Notes: generated by a model not told the origin, from the letters alone. Shown: positions 1 through 13,137, counted from the stretch's first letter. The stretch is 64,000 nt of DNA from Ligula intestinalis (GCA_036362985.1 JAYGXS010000001.1:40183803-40247802), one strand, 5' to 3'. Numbers and translations: made by a program.

Positions 1-1594
1 CAACAGTATCTGAGAGGACCACATCTTCCGGGAGTCCGTTCCACGCTTCAATGACCCTCTGCGAGAAGGCGTTTCGTCGAACGTCGATACGGGCCGGTTT
101 CCTCTGTAGTTTAAAAGGATGACCTCGCAGATGGTCAGTCCGAGCCAATTCGAAGAAATCATCAAATTCTAGGCCGCAGTCTTGGCCTCTAACAATTCGG
201 TAGGTTTGTATGAGGTCCCCGCGGAGTTGCCTATAATTGAGAGGGAAAAGATCAAGTTCGGTCAGTCTGTCTTCATAAGGCAGATGACCAAGATTCTTGA
301 CCATTTTCGTAGCCCTCGCCTGCACTCGTTCCAGGTGCATGTAATCCTTATTGAACCACGGACGCCAGGCCTGGACAGTATACTCCAAGTGGGACCGAAC
401 AAACGCTCCGTAGGTTTTCCTGAAGAGCTCCTTGTCAATGTTGACGAATCCCCGCCTTATCGCAAACAGCACCTGTGTCGCGCGTTTAGCTGCCTTTACA
501 CACTGAGTAGATGGTTTGAGTGAGGAATTTATTCTTGAAGTTCCTTTTTGTTTTCGGTGTCACCCATTCTGGCCGGGAGATGCGCAAGCTTTTCTTAAGC
601 GGGCAACATTCCTCTACTAGTTTCTGAGCTAAGTTCCCAAAGAAGAAACAGGCGTCATTCGGGTCAGGTACGTATGCAGGGCTCCAGTCAGTCACGTTAA
701 GTTGTCCTTTAATTTTCTCATAATCTCCTTTTCATACATTCCTCTCGCATATTGCGCGAGTGACGGGTACCGAGAAATGGCCGTGCTCCCAGACAAGATC
801 ACAGTGATCACTTCGGCCAAAAGCGGTCTGAGTATTCAATCCAAGGATACAGTTTTCGTCTCTACTAATGACGAGATCCACGCAGCCAGATTGTTGGCCA
901 CCTCGAAACCACGTGTCCATTGTGACATGCTGGGTAAGAAATTCGTCATTTAGCAAGTGAATATGTTTCTGTTCGAATGAGTTCTCTGATCGTGAGTTGT
1001 GCATTAAATCCCAATCTATGTTCGGAGGGTGAAATTTCCAAGTATAAGGACATTTTAGCTACGGCAGATCTCTTTTACTTCAGAGATAAGTACATCATCT
1101 GCTTCCGTTCTTTGTCTTCGTGGTCTGAATATGAGAGCAATATGGAGGTCAGGTTGGTTATGTACTCCCAGTTTGCAACTTATTATTTCGCAGGAATTGT
1201 TTCTGTGTGATGACAGACTATCTGGGACGTAGTTTAGACCAGCTCGTATGAACATCGCGATTCCTCCACCCTTACGTTCCTTTCTGTCCATGCGGATAAG
1301 CTGAAATCATTCCAGCCCGACTTCTGCATCTGCTATTTGCTCATTTAACCATGTTTCAGTTAGCGCTATCAGGTCCGGTTGCACATGGTCCACGGCGAGT
1401 TTGAGTTCATCCAGTTTGTTAAATAGACTCAGTACACTTGTGTACATCATTGTCATGTTCTTGGCTTCATTCGATATCGCCTTGGTCACCTTTATTGCTG
1501 GTCGTGATGGCGAGATCCAGCCAGTATAATGAGTATGGGCAATTACTCTGCGTAATACTCCCCCTCTTGATTCATATTGACGCTGAGGAATCAA
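1..1594 (-). mobile_element. CR1/Jockey-like non-LTR retrotransposon remnant (family A), RT core deleted
   Basis: Read on the minus strand, 1594-1310 carries the start of an APE-type endonuclease (phrase LDELKLAVD, then ALTETWLN), 1291-1055 continues it (KGGGIAMFIRAGL) and about 690-540 is the endonuclease-RT linker. The sequence then jumps into the C-terminal end of a reverse transcriptase (about 520-180, antisense), followed by 3' UTR running off the window edge. The catalytic RT core with the Y/FADD motif is absent, so the copy has a large internal deletion near 530 and several frameshifts. The 3' part closely matches the copy at 49.6-51.1 kb. Such elements are copied by target-primed reverse transcription; this one cannot act by itself. 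Confidence 0.85.
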
Positions 1595-1599
1595 GTGTT

Positions 1600-3260
1600 T
1601 GGTGCGTGTTCAGTTTTTTCTTGAATGTGTTTACACAGGTGGAGAGGACAGTCCCTTTGGAACGAGTATTCCATAGTGCAACCCCTCTGCTACTGAAGAA
1701 ACATTTGAGTGCATTGATCCTTGTTTTGAAGGGACATAGTTTTAGGGGCAAGCATGATTATAGAGGCCAAAAACTCTCGTCGAATTATAATAAAAATCTT
1801 CTTTTAAATGCTCGGTAGCTTAACTTTAAATTTTTTCGTTACATTCCACCTATAGGAGGACTATTTTTCTTTTTTTTGAATTCTCTCTGCGTAAGATCAA
1901 ATATCCCTCGACTAGGTTTCCTTTCCTATGCAATAGAGGTTAATGTTGGTTGAATTTAATTCTCTTAGTTTACATAAACAAGCATAATCTTATTTAATTG
2001 AAATTTTTTGATGAATTCCGCCACAACTACATATTAATTTACGTTCCCTAGCCAAGAAATAAATGCTTTACTACTTAATACTTAAAGCAGTTGGGCGGGG
2101 GAATACATATAGCCTTGGCCTCACTAATCATTCTCGCCGTTTTAGCGAATGACCACGCAAAGTGGGCGCATTAACTTAGGTAGAAAAAATCACCAGGAAT
2201 AAAACAACAACCTATGTCATTCATCATATGGTTATTATGAAATAACCTCGTAGTGGCCTGTAGGAGAAGGGGGAAAAAGGGTCGAGGGTTGATACTCTGC
2301 TTTTATAGAGTAGTGTTCCCAGAATTGTGACCACTTTTTGTCACTCGCCTCTGGACCATTTCTAAAACGGTACAATCTTGGACAGTCCGGGGTCTTTATA
2401 CCTGTATAGCAACTTCTACGTGTGGCTGAACAAAGCTTCAAAATATCTTAGATAAGCTCTCTTTTTCAAACCCCATGAAGGCTCATTTAATCAGTTACAG
2501 TATGGATCTGGCTGATTTTGCCGCTTTCGTGCAGTTCAGGGTTGATTTGAGGAGTTATCCACACAGCCAACTGCTCCTAATTGTCAACTTATTGCAGCGC
2601 TGTACCGTTTAAGAAATAAACCTTCGGGCTGGATGCTCTGCAACTGGGATTCTTTCCCTAATACGTTCTAGATTTTTCTATTTATACGCAGAACTCGGCC
2701 TTAAGTAAACTACAGTTCACGTCTTCCTGTCAGATTAACTAAGAATTTACATGTAACCTTCCTCTTACCATATGTATTGAAACTGAACAAGTTCTCCATG
2801 TGTTCAATCCCATACTTCAGTCCACTTCATTGCTTCGCTTTATCAAACAGTAGTTGCAGTACATTGGGTAGCAGGCACGTTCAATTTGGATCATTATGAG
2901 AACCATACATTAGTTAAATGATCTAAAACTTGCGGAGTCACTGCAACCTATCAGAATACACTGGCAGTTTATCCAATAAAAGTTACTTTCAACAATCAAA
3001 TTGTGTGAGGCAAAATTCCAAGTACAGTTTTTTTTAGCAAAAATGAAAAATTCCCTGCAATTTGACAAATTGAGAAGTTGAGATAGTTGAGAAAGGCACT
3101 CCGCGTTTGTCTGCGTCGAATACTGTAAAACTGGCAAACGCGCGTGATTGGAGCTTACGTGGATAATGCTAGAGGGTTGTCCTAATAAACTGATCGGGGC
3201 GCTCTCGGGTATTGATGCTTAGTTAGTTTAACTATACCTTAAGGGATGAACATTTCTCAG
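1600..3260. other. No recognisable gene or repeat
   Basis: AT-rich sequence between the family A remnant and the first ORC2 exon candidate. Only short open frames occur and none has convincing splice signals plus coding character. The missing 5' exon and promoter of ORC2 may lie here, but I could not locate them. Confidence 0.5.
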
Positions 3261-3764
3261 TCGGCTGAGAGTGAATCTCCTCGTAGTCTCTCAAGACATG
3301 CTAAAGTTCCCAGTTCAAAGGCCATGTTGCTTAAAGGTTGTGTGTTGTCTCGTCATTGACGTTTTAGCTGTGGCCTCTCATGCTCTTGGTGAATCTAAAG
3401 TGCAGCAGTACCGACGGAGGGCTCAATCAGGTAGGGCTTTACTTTCTTTGAATGCCTTTATTGGTGTATTCTATTATTTGCTTCTACGTAGCAATATCCT
3501 GCTCTTGTTATTGTAGTGCTTACTGCAGGAGCTCATTGCTGAGATAGATATCGTGTGATTGCTGTCCAGTGCCGAATCAGCACACATGTGGAAGTCTTTG
3601 GTTTACAACTTACTGGGCCATATTAATGCTGGGATTAATTAGAATCGTTTTGTTTTCAAGTCATTCCTACAATAGCACTGTACACGTTGGATCCACTAAA
3701 GGATCTTTTGTCCAGTGGATGACCATGAAGAGTTAACTTTGCGATTACCTCGTCTACAGACAGG
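3261..3764 (+). CDS. ORC2: Putative N-terminal exons of ORC2
   Basis: Three small exons can be chained by phase. Exon 3261-3336 is Ser-rich (starts SAESESPRSLSR); after a 31-nt intron (3337-3367, gt..ag) comes 3368-3430 (AVASHALGESKVQQYRR), ending in phase 1 at a gtaggg donor. A third candidate, 3716-3764, follows a pyrimidine-rich acceptor, enters in the matching phase and reads VDDHEELTLRLPRLQTG, loosely resembling the acidic/hydrophobic stretch of animal ORC2 N-termini. A further piece at 3803 onward after a 38-nt intron is possible. The N-terminal third of ORC2 is poorly conserved in all animals, so assignment rests on strand, phase and position just upstream of the conserved exons. The start codon was not found. 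Confidence 0.5.
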
Positions 3765-4575
3765 GTGGTGATGTCTTTGTGTGTTGCGGTCCTTTATGTC
3801 AGAAAACAGCCCGTCAACTTGCCAAAGGGTGCGCACCCTGTGGAAGACCGGTACAGAAGCATCAGCCTGCGCCCTTGACGAAGTGCTGGAGCTCAGTACC
3901 AGTTGCGTACGCAACTCTTTTGAACGATTGGCACATATTTTTAAGGGAGATAATGAATGAAACCTTTTTTTAAACTTGAGGTTCCTTTCGTTTTATGGTA
4001 ATTTTATTGTGAATGCAACTTTCAGGTCGGTAGTTGCATCTGCGAAATTACGTTACAGTGGAATGTCAAGCGTCCAGGATGATGAATGTTAGTTCTTATC
4101 GATTAATGACTAACTGGGGTTTGTCTCAACAACAATTCCTAAGGGATAAAATCATCAGTTTTTTAGACTTTGACATTAGACTTACGTACCTTTCGTGGCG
4201 TTGTCAGCCAACCATATCTGAAACTTCGATGGATAATAAGTAAAAGATGAACTCCGGTCAGCTGTTTTAGGCTGTACTTCTTTTTATGTCCAAATACTTG
4301 TCCGCTCTGTTGCGATGGAGTATATTTCTTTTGCCGTTACTTATCCCATTAATGTAAGCAAACACACTATCGTCTTACAGTGCCACACTGGTTTTGTTGA
4401 CCGCCGTCTTTCCGTGAGTGTCTCCACAAATCTGGAGTTATGTTTCTTATTTTGCGATTAATTTTGATGATTTGTGGTAAGTATGTTGTCATACATTCTA
4501 CACGTAATGGTTTATTGGAGTTTTCGGAGTATTTTATTTTTGTAGCATCCCACGGGTTTTAATTTTTATCTACAG

Positions 4576-7500
4576 CGCATTTATTCTTTTTACACAAAAG
4601 TTGACAAGAAACCTGCTAAATTGACCAAGCGTGAGGTCTCTTTGACACCAAAAAGGAATTTGGCAACTTCCCAGGTAAACGTTCTTTTCGTGTAATTCTC
4701 CTAAAGTCTAATGCTGTAGAGGATTATTTCATCGATCGTGCGTCCGGTGCCACGGCAAGAACGAGCAAGAGAACCTTAGCTAAACTGAAGACGGCCGACG
4801 GAAAAGGGCTTCCTGATCCAGAAACTTTTGAATCCATCCTTTCTAAGTTCAAGCCATCATGGAGCGGATTGATAAAACGCCGAGAGACTGAAATTATTGC
4901 ACACATTTTTCCGAAATGGCCTGCATACTTAAGGTGAGTGTAAGTACCGAGTCTTAATGCTTTTCGTCCCTAGTGTTACTTTGTTCCTTCCATATTGAGT
5001 TTAGCCAGCTTTACCTCATTTATGCTTTCATATTTATAAAAAGTAGTCACTTCTGTTAGATTACTTTCTCATCGGCCGATTTAATCGAAACCGTGTGCTG
5101 ACAGCTGGTCGTTCATTTCGTCAACAGATATCTCACCTACAGTGGTCCTTATTGTCGTTATTGTCCTTATTGCCTCCTATCTGCATTACATTATTTTCAT
5201 TCACTGTGTTGCTTTGGTTCTAATGATACTGTTGGCAGAAGTTGAAAAGATTGCAATGAAACTTTGCTTGCCTCTACAAATTGGGGCGTGCAACCGAAGT
5301 TTGTTCTTACATGTAAATTCTGACAGATGACTCAATTATCAGCACACCCCAATACCGTAATTGAGCCATATTCAGTGCAATTGTTTTTGAGCTTACCACA
5401 GGTGCATATAAATCCTATTGAAATGGCCGGTTGACTCCCACACAGCCTAGTTTCCTTGGCTTTGTCAAGGTTAGATCTCAAATATTGCCTATGTTTCTTC
5501 AAGATCTAATTTAACGTTTTTTTGTGTTCCTTCTCATGTGTCCTGATTTAACTTTCCTATGGCTGTCCGTTTAGCCTAATAGACTTAGACTAAGGGATTC
5601 TTATTCCGTTTTCTATTTGCTTCTCGCAGTTTTGGCAGAGTTACTCGCATCGTGAACACCAACTCATTTTTGATTGTACTTTTAAGTCTTGTCTCTATAT
5701 GTAAATGTGGTGTATCGAGTCGCCTTCCCTTATCTCCGGTCTTCTCGACTTTTGTCTTGACATCGGCTACAGGTGTGGAAGTTGTGAGAGAGTGAAGTAG
5801 ATTCTGTGCGAATCTACTTTCACTTTATTCCCGTGTTGAGTCACTGTGTCTGCCTTCAGTTTGCTGAAGTTTGTGGTGGATATTGTCAAAATCGACAATC
5901 GGTCTGTTGCTTTACGGAGTGTTTTGCTGGATGCTGCACTATTTTGTTCACTGGAATTGCCCTTTCAACTGTAATCTACCCTTTTCTTTGCAGAGCAGGA
6001 TTCAATATTCTGATGTATGGTGTAGGCTCCAAGCGCCAGCTCATCTCTCGTTTTCGAAAGGACCACCTCGCTGGGGAAAACTGTATCGTAGTTTCCGGTT
6101 ACCTACCGACAATTGGAATGCGTCAGGTTCTCCTGCATGTTTTCGCCTAATAGAGATTTTTGTAGATTTTGAGTACCATATTGAGTGACATTCTACAATT
6201 GTCCGACGTTCCATCCGTCGTCTCCAAACAGCTAGATGTAATTTCTGACTTCTTTTCACGTCCAGGTCAGTTTTGTCGGTATTGTTTTCGTATATCTTGG
6301 TTTTTACTTCTTTTCTGTCCCTGACCTCATATCAAGCTTTTGCACTCAGTGACATTGCCCTAATAGTTTCTTCGTTTCGACCTCTAAAGCTGTTGCTGCT
6401 TTGTATTCACTAGTTAGCCAACTTGTTGGGATCTGCTGTCTTAATGACGGGATTTCGTAAATTTGTGCTATAACATCCAAGTCTGATATAGCAGGCGCGT
6501 AAATTGGTCGTCATCTCCCTCTCTCAGTAAAAACATAACTGCATAGATAAAAAAATTTGTCAAGTGATATCACAGTGCCACTAACTGTGCCCATTTCTCG
6601 CACCAGTCCTCTGACCGGTCCGAACGGTGGCTGAGGCTCGGGAAGAGAATAGAGACTGAGGTCAATGGCTCAGCGTACTTTCCTCACCATGCGAAATCTG
6701 AAGCTATCACGGTACACTAAAAGTTGTGGCTTGCAAGGCAGGATAAGTCGGATCCTGCACTCAGCCTCGTGTGTTTTGTGGAGTATCCGAGTGGTGGACT
6801 AAGAGTTTTGCTACTCATTAATGTGGTTTTTATAGCACTCTCATTCCGTGGGATCCGAGCCAGGTTGTTGTACAAATAAATGACTAAGTATAGGCTCTGA
6901 TCAGGTACTGTAGGTCTAGGCTGTTTGAACTGGGTTTCAAACTGCTGCTTCTAATCTCTTGTTGTATGTAACTCCTGGGCAAGTGTGGGCTGTGACTAGA
7001 TGGTATGTGGTGGGTCTGTCATGGAGGCCCAGGCTGTGTGAGCTGGGATGCGTGCCACCGCTTCGATTGGGTGACCCATTCTTCTCGCCAGCGACGGAGA
7101 CCAAATACGGAAAGTCCAAGAACCACTTGATTAACCGTGGTAAGCCAGATTTCGCATCGACCTCTTCTGCGACGTCCCCAAGTAGGCAGTGGCATCAGAT
7201 CGATGGCATCAACAATAAGGTCGTGAGGTAGACTGCGAAGAACGTATCCAAGTCCCCTGTGTCGTCTTTCTTGGGTAGCCTGAGATATCCTCGCGATACT
7301 GCCGCAGCAAATGCAGATTGTCTCATTTGAGACAACGTTGGTGTGCGTCACTCGAAAGATATTCATCACGCAGCGGTGGCCAGTTACCTCTAGTTTTCAT
7401 TCACCTTTCTTGCGCACAGCCCAAAACCCACGACCATACAAAAGGACTGACTGGAATGATACGCGGTTCGCGTAAAACTTCGTAGCGATGGAGATGTCCC

Positions 7501-10500
7501 GTCAGGTGTGTAGACGTTTTAAGATTTGAGAAAACGTGGTGAGTGACTTTGATTTGAACGACAATATCATCCAAGTTGTGTATTTCGCCACCCAAAATTA
7601 TTTAATTTTTCCAGAACTAGCCGATGTTCGTGTGTGCGATTGAAAGCAGTTTGCTCGGTTTGGCTACAATAAGCCGTGTCATACTGCAGTATAATGTCAA
7701 TTTTGTAAACGTTAGAAATTTTATGTGTCGCGGTTTTCGTTTTTCTTTTACAGGATTTCGAAAGAACTGGATTTATTTTCTGTAAAGTCCTTCAATAATT
7801 TGTCGATGTATGAATCCTATAATTTTATAGGATTGATAACCACACTTATCTGTTGAATTTCCCTATAATTGCCATTCCACTACGACTAATAGCTTTTTTA
7901 TTGTTGTGCCAAACTTTGGATATTTCAACACCTTGCGAAAAAAAGCATCGAGTCCTTTACTGAAAGATTAGAACTGTCCCTAAACCTGATAAAAAGACTT
8001 AAGGTTGCAACCGACAAGTCAGTGGTATTACATGATATGGTTCCTCCGTTTATCTCGAGTTAGTGAAACGTTGCACTCATAAACTCCAAACCTACCTCGC
8101 GAATCTGCCTGCAGATGCTTTGCTTCAATTCCAAAACAAATGAAGAAAAAACAAGGTTAACTGAATGTCAGGGGGCTAATAAGCCGAAAATGGTTTTCTG
8201 TGTTATCCCGCTCCACAGCTGCGACTCACTGTGCTGCTGTACTCGGGCCCTAGGCGCTAGGGGACGAGCAAGTCCGGCAACTTGGTCGGTGATCTTCCCT
8301 ATAGCAACTTTTCCTCAGAATCAAGAGCTATACGCGCTGTCACACGTATGAGGTTGATGCTCACGGTCAAAGATTTGTTTGTTTTGAAGTACTCTGCCTT
8401 GTTTCTGCTTTTTATAACGCCTCGTCGCTTTCCCTCCACCCCCCAGGTGCTTCGGAAGCACCCCTCTACCTCCTCGTCCACAATATTGACGGTCGCAACC
8501 TTCGCACAGCCAAGGCGCAGGCTATTTTGGCCCGTTTGGCTGCAGTACCGCATATTCATCTCGTGGCCTCGATTGATCATGTGAACCTGCCCATATGTAA
8601 GCATTTGTTGCCTGAAATAACCTCTGTCCCGGAGTCTGGTACATGAGAATGCTATTTTTACAAAAGGTAGACTTAACCTAATTCCCGGTTTGCATCTAAG
8701 GATATCTCCTATTATTATAGTTTTATTACGACACTAGCATGATAAATTCATTAAAAATGTTTTTCTCTCGTCAGTACCACCGATTCACGTTTGAAAGTAT
8801 TTTCACATCTGGTCATGCTAGTTTGCCCCATACCAAGCCTTAAACTGTCTATGTTATGAAATATCACCACCTCCAAACTGCATGACGTTAAATGGTGGCT
8901 TAATCGTCTCGTTACCTCCACCGTTCTTGTTCGTTCCTAGACAGTTTTTTTTTGTTTTCTAATTACTTTTTTACCTATGCACAGTCATCTGTTGATACTC
9001 CATGTTTCCGCTCTTGGCAACTAAGGCTTGAGCTAGTTTTCAGCGAACGGAGCGATAGGCTCAATTATTTATATAGCTCGGATTTCGGTATCAAATCTTC
9101 CCTACTTGGGGCCCAGACATTGCCGGGTGATTGGCAAGTAAACTAGGAATAGCCATTGCAGTCTTCCATGTCTTTATGGATATTACTTCCCGACTATTTT
9201 TTATTTTTTGCCCTACGCGAAAATTTGTGGCGGACGTTTTACATTTTTTTGGTTGGTTGGTAGCCCCTTTTTACGTTTTGTTACACTTAGTAGTGGTAGT
9301 AGCGCAACTTATGAACTTCTGACCGTGCTTGGAGAGCCGCCGATCCAAGGATTCATCAGTTCAATCTCACAGGATTATCTAGCTCTAAATATTTAAGAGG
9401 CGTTGGGGAAGTTTGTAAATAATTATGCGCCAAGTGGCCATCCTCTTCTGACTTGTCTATACTTTTAGAACTTACCAATTAGTAATTGCTCTTGGAACAC
9501 CAAGTACTCTTTTGTAACCAGGATAGGTAAGCGAATACCACTCCTATGCGACTTGGATTGTTACCGGGGCGTCTATTTTTCGTGCTCCCGGAACCCAGTA
9601 GCCGAGCTTATAGTTCACTGTTTAGTGACTAAAGATCCTGGTTCGAACTTCGTGCCCTTACGAACTTTCCTGACTGGCTACCGACTGCAAAAAACCCAGA
9701 ACTGACTATCGTATTGTTCCTTTTCTTTGTTGATAACCGACCTGCGTTACTTTTCAAAAGAGTAATATCATTAACTTGTTGCACGTTGATTGACGAGAAC
9801 TTTTTCGTCTTGCTTTCTTATCCACTTAGTATGGTCCCAAACAGAACTCAGCCGATTCTCGTGGTTGTGGGAAGACTGTTCCACACTGGCACCCTATGAG
9901 GCTGAGGCAAGTTTTTCAAATAGCCCCCTGCTTCAACAGATTCTGAACGGCCGGAGCTACGCAGTTGACAGCCACCTCTTCCCAAACGATGTCGACGTGG
10001 CTGCCCTTACTAGGCTGCGTCATGTTATGACCTCGCTGACGCAGAACGCTCGTGAAATCTATCGCCTCTTGGCGGAATTCCAACTTCAAGCAATCGAAGA
10101 GGCAGTTCAGCATCGAAAAACCTCCACCAGGGGCAAGAAATCGAAGGGAGTTGAGGAACCTGGTAGGTCAAGTAACCAACCCAATTTTTGTGTAATATTT
10201 GGAGCGTCAGTTGGGGTTCTGTATCTTTAGTGTCTGTTGTATTTTATACACCAAAATTGCAATTAGATAATGGCAGTTAACCTTTATGCAGCGCGCCTAT
10301 TTCCCTCTCCTATCGTCGGGGTTACTGTCAAATGGCCCTAATCCTAACAGTAGCTTAACAGTGACACGTACGGTGACTGATTCTTACAGAAGTATCATGT
10401 GCCTACCTAAATAACATAAGTAGCCAAGTTTGCAATAAGAAAAGAAAATGGTTACACCGAAGTGTTGATTCTGATGAGCGTTGCATGCATTTTGTCTAAA

Positions 10501-11763
10501 ACTCGGCGTGCACAAAGAAAATTATCTTTAAGCCTTCTCCTCCTCCTCAAAAATGCACGTTATTCCCAGTATGCTTTGCGGCTCATTAAGTGCGACTTCG
10601 GATTTTACTACTTACCTGTAATATTAGTAGGGGCTCATTTGACCTGAAAAATTTTGTTTTTGAATTCAAAAGCGAACGCCTACAACGAGGATGCTCTTCA
10701 TAAAGACTTTTTTAACTGTACATAGGGATATGAGCGCTCGTCCCTGTTGTCCTTCACCCCAGTGTTTGTAATTTGATAGTGCTATATAAATTATTTCGGG
10801 TTGTTGTCAGTTCTTATACCAATAGCCCTGTGCCTATCACTTCAAACTGCTCTAGCCCACTTTGAAACTTAATGCCGCTTTCCTGTAGTCGCGATTTTTT
10901 TCTGTTTTATTCTAGTGGTCCAAGGAATGCCGTTGGAGGAACTTTACTGGCGATGTCGCGATGCTTTTCTCGTTAACAGTGAGGTCACACTTCGAGCACA
11001 GTTGACTGAATTCAAGGATCATAAGCTGGTTAAGTTTTCAAAGGCAAGTTGACGTTTATATCCAGAAGCTGCTTACAACGGTCTGACTTCTGCTACGTGT
11101 GCTAAAATATATTACTCATAGACATAATAACATTTCCGTGCTGCCAGATTTCGTACAACAGGGTGCCATTCAAATCACAAAAGTTTATAAGCACCGAAGC
11201 TGCCCGCATACCCGCATACATACGCAATGTTTTATGTATTCTTTGGTCAGTGACTGTGCAAACTTCTTGAGTTCACTTGGAAGTTACTATTCTGCATCCC
11301 TGTGCCACTTGAAGCGGTCTATTGCACAGAAAATGGGCCGCAGTTTCTGTTGATATAATTGCACCCATGCAAGGCTATTTTTATTCGTGTGTGACCTCCC
11401 TAAATAGTCTTAGCGTTGACTGGGGTCGACAGTTCTTGGGCAACCGTGGTTTTCGATCGCTGCTCAATGCTACTGCCGGACGTTCATATATATACCATAT
11501 TTGGGCACACTATTGGCGAACGAAAACACCAAACCAACCAGGAGATGCGCAGACTCTCGAGGTAATACTCTAACTTGAGCATCTATCTTCTGAGGCGAGT
11601 AGTATGCGCTTATCGATCCATATCAACCTGCAATTGCGTCTTTTATTTGTCAATTGTCCATTCATTTTCGTTTTAGAGCCCAGACGGCACTGAACTCCTG
11701 AAAATACCAATGGACAAGGAAAGTCTCAAAGAGGTTTTACAGAATAAGGAGGCGTTTGGCTAA
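4576..11763 (+). CDS. ORC2: Origin recognition complex subunit 2 (conserved part, 8 exons)
   Basis: Exons: 4576-4674, 4707-4933, 5994-6126, 6166-6265, 8447-8596, 9830-10162, 10916-11043, 11677-11763 (TAA stop). All junction phases agree and together encode about 418 residues. Diagnostic stretches in order: VEDYF and RTLAKLK; FNILMYGVGSKR (the degenerate AAA+ nucleotide-fold start of ORC2); LYLLVHNIDGRNLR; HLVASIDHVNLP followed by WSQTELSRFSWLWED; SLTQNAREIYRLL; then the winged-helix end DAFLVNSEVTLRAQLTEF. ORC2 is a nuclear subunit of the complex that binds replication origins and loads MCM helicase; it lacks catalytic ATPase residues. Introns are 32 and 39 nt alongside others of 0.6-2.2 kb. 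The intron after 11043 starts with GC (AAG|GCAAGT). A basic insert (about residues RKTSTRGKKSKG) lies in exon 9830-10162 between the AAA+-like and winged-helix parts. Looks intact and functional. Confidence 0.94.
6850..7369 (-). mobile_element. Non-LTR retrotransposon 3' tail inside an ORC2 intron
   Basis: Minus-strand open frame 7369-7019 reads RGLGYVLRSLPHDLIVDAI and later RRRRGRCEIWL, then LRRWREEWVTQSKRW. This is the typical C-terminal tail, after the RT domain, of endonuclease-RT proteins of flatworm non-LTR elements (an RTE-like or related clade; exact clade not decided). No RT core is present, so it is a 5'-truncated insertion in antisense orientation to ORC2, within the 2.2-kb intron 6266-8446. 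Its 3' limit (about 6850) is approximate. Confidence 0.6.
9588..9665 (+). repeat. tRNA-derived SINE or tRNA-pseudogene remnant
   Basis: In an ORC2 intron (8597-9829). Contains an A-box-like segment (TAGCCGAGC at about 9599) and a B-box-like segment (GGTTCGAACTT at about 9640) spaced about 40 bases apart, as in tRNA-type pol III promoters. Acceptor and anticodon stems do not fold cleanly, so it is not called as a working tRNA. Confidence 0.4.
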
Positions 11764-12880
11764 AATCCGTAAAAACTGCATATTCCTATTTATTTTTATA
11801 TCACAAACTCACCTTTCACAGAGTAAATCGTCAGTTTTGTATCCTCATCCCAAATCCTCAGCTATGTATTTTCGATGGAAGGTGAAAATCTCCAACATTC
11901 ACAAGCATTAAGCAAGAAAGTGCAACATTTCATTATCGCTGCACAAAGTGTTTGAGTGCAAGGGGGTTGAGACATGGTTCTTATTGTCGTGGATGATTAC
12001 CTAACACCATATCAGTTTGTAAAAACACCGGGTTGCTAACGCGTGGACACCGGTTTGCAATAATGCTGCGGGGTGGTGGAAGAGTGATTTCCTGGGAAAA
12101 CACGCCGTTAAAGTGCAGTGGGCTGTGTAGTACGCACCTATTCGTGTGAGGCGTACGGTGCCGTTACTCGTCCCCGCGTACCGTAGGTATGGTTGGCCTA
12201 AAAATAAAATTTAAAGCATGAAAATTCTCGGTCTGCAACCTGGGCTCCAAACACAACGGCTGAAGTTTTTGTAGTATAGAAAAAAACAGATTAAGTGGTA
12301 CAGGAAGGGCAGCAGGACCGTACATAGGAAGTACACACTTCAACCTAGCATAATGAAATAGAAGAGGCCTTAAACTGGATGAAAACCGCACCCTCCATGG
12401 TCCACCAGTACTTGATTCGAGTAGGGGTGTCGCTTTCGGTACACACCCTAACTCCTCTCCTTACCCAGAGGTTTTAAGTGGAACTAGCATTCGCTAAAAG
12501 ACCTTTCCTCAAGTCTCACGTTTGCAATTCCTTTAGTCCTCCGGAAATAGCATCGTAGGGTCTTGCTATGCGTGTGGTTGGTGGAACATGACGCCAAGGT
12601 TGACGCATTTAGTCCTTTTTAAAAGATATAACCATAAAAATTAGCAAGTTTTCGCGTTTGTTAGTATACGTCCACGAGCCATGCTGAGAGTTTGCATTAA
12701 GCGTATGGAGTGCATCGTCTCAGGCTTATTCACCGGACATAGAAGACGTACGTTTCTTTGGCTGGGGTCTTCGAACAATTTGTATTATGTAACCTCCATT
12801 AAAAATATGCTGTTAAGGCCGTTTTAATCAATTGTAAATTACCGAGGTCGTGTTCCAAATCCGCGAAATCTGTGTGAATA
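11764..12880. other. Intergenic, nothing recognised
   Basis: Downstream of the ORC2 stop. No canonical AATAAA lies close to the stop codon, and no coding or repeat family was recognised up to the duplicated segment at 12.9 kb. The ORC2 3' UTR presumably occupies the first part. Confidence 0.5.
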
Positions 12881-12889
12881 ACGGAAGCT

Positions 12890-13030
12890 ATGCAGTCTTT
12901 ATTCCATCCTCTGCTGTGGAGCCTTTAGCTTCCAAGGTATCTGTCGCGTTGACTAAATCTTCATACTCTATTTTGACAGCTCCACGGAACCGCATGGTCG
13001 CTATCGCTGTAATCAGTTTTAGTTGCAGTA
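12890..13030 (-). repeat. Duplicated segment, copy 1 (possible exon)
   Basis: About 115 bases here closely match 15885-16010. On the minus strand both read a similar peptide (AVKIEYEDLVNATDTLEAKG here), with an in-frame stop after about 60 codons. Phase does not match the exit of the neighbouring minus-strand exon at 13138, so it may be a lost or duplicated exon, or a fragment of an unrecognised repeat. Confidence 0.45.
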
Positions 13031-13137
13031 TTTCATTACAAAACCTGCTTACGGGGACGAAGAGTTTCTTATTTTCGAGCAAAATATTGCTACAAATTAC
13101 CCTCCCCGTCGTTGAATAAAAAGGCTGTAGGACTTAC

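Noticed and set aside
182..523. 113-codon + strand open frame
   Set aside because: It is the antisense shadow of the family A reverse transcriptase C-terminus; the same antisense frame recurs at 50749-51018.
3796..3960. ATG-initiated frame as an alternative ORC2 or separate gene start
   Set aside because: The frame reaches a stop with no clear donor in the needed phase, so it cannot be linked to the ORC2 exons.
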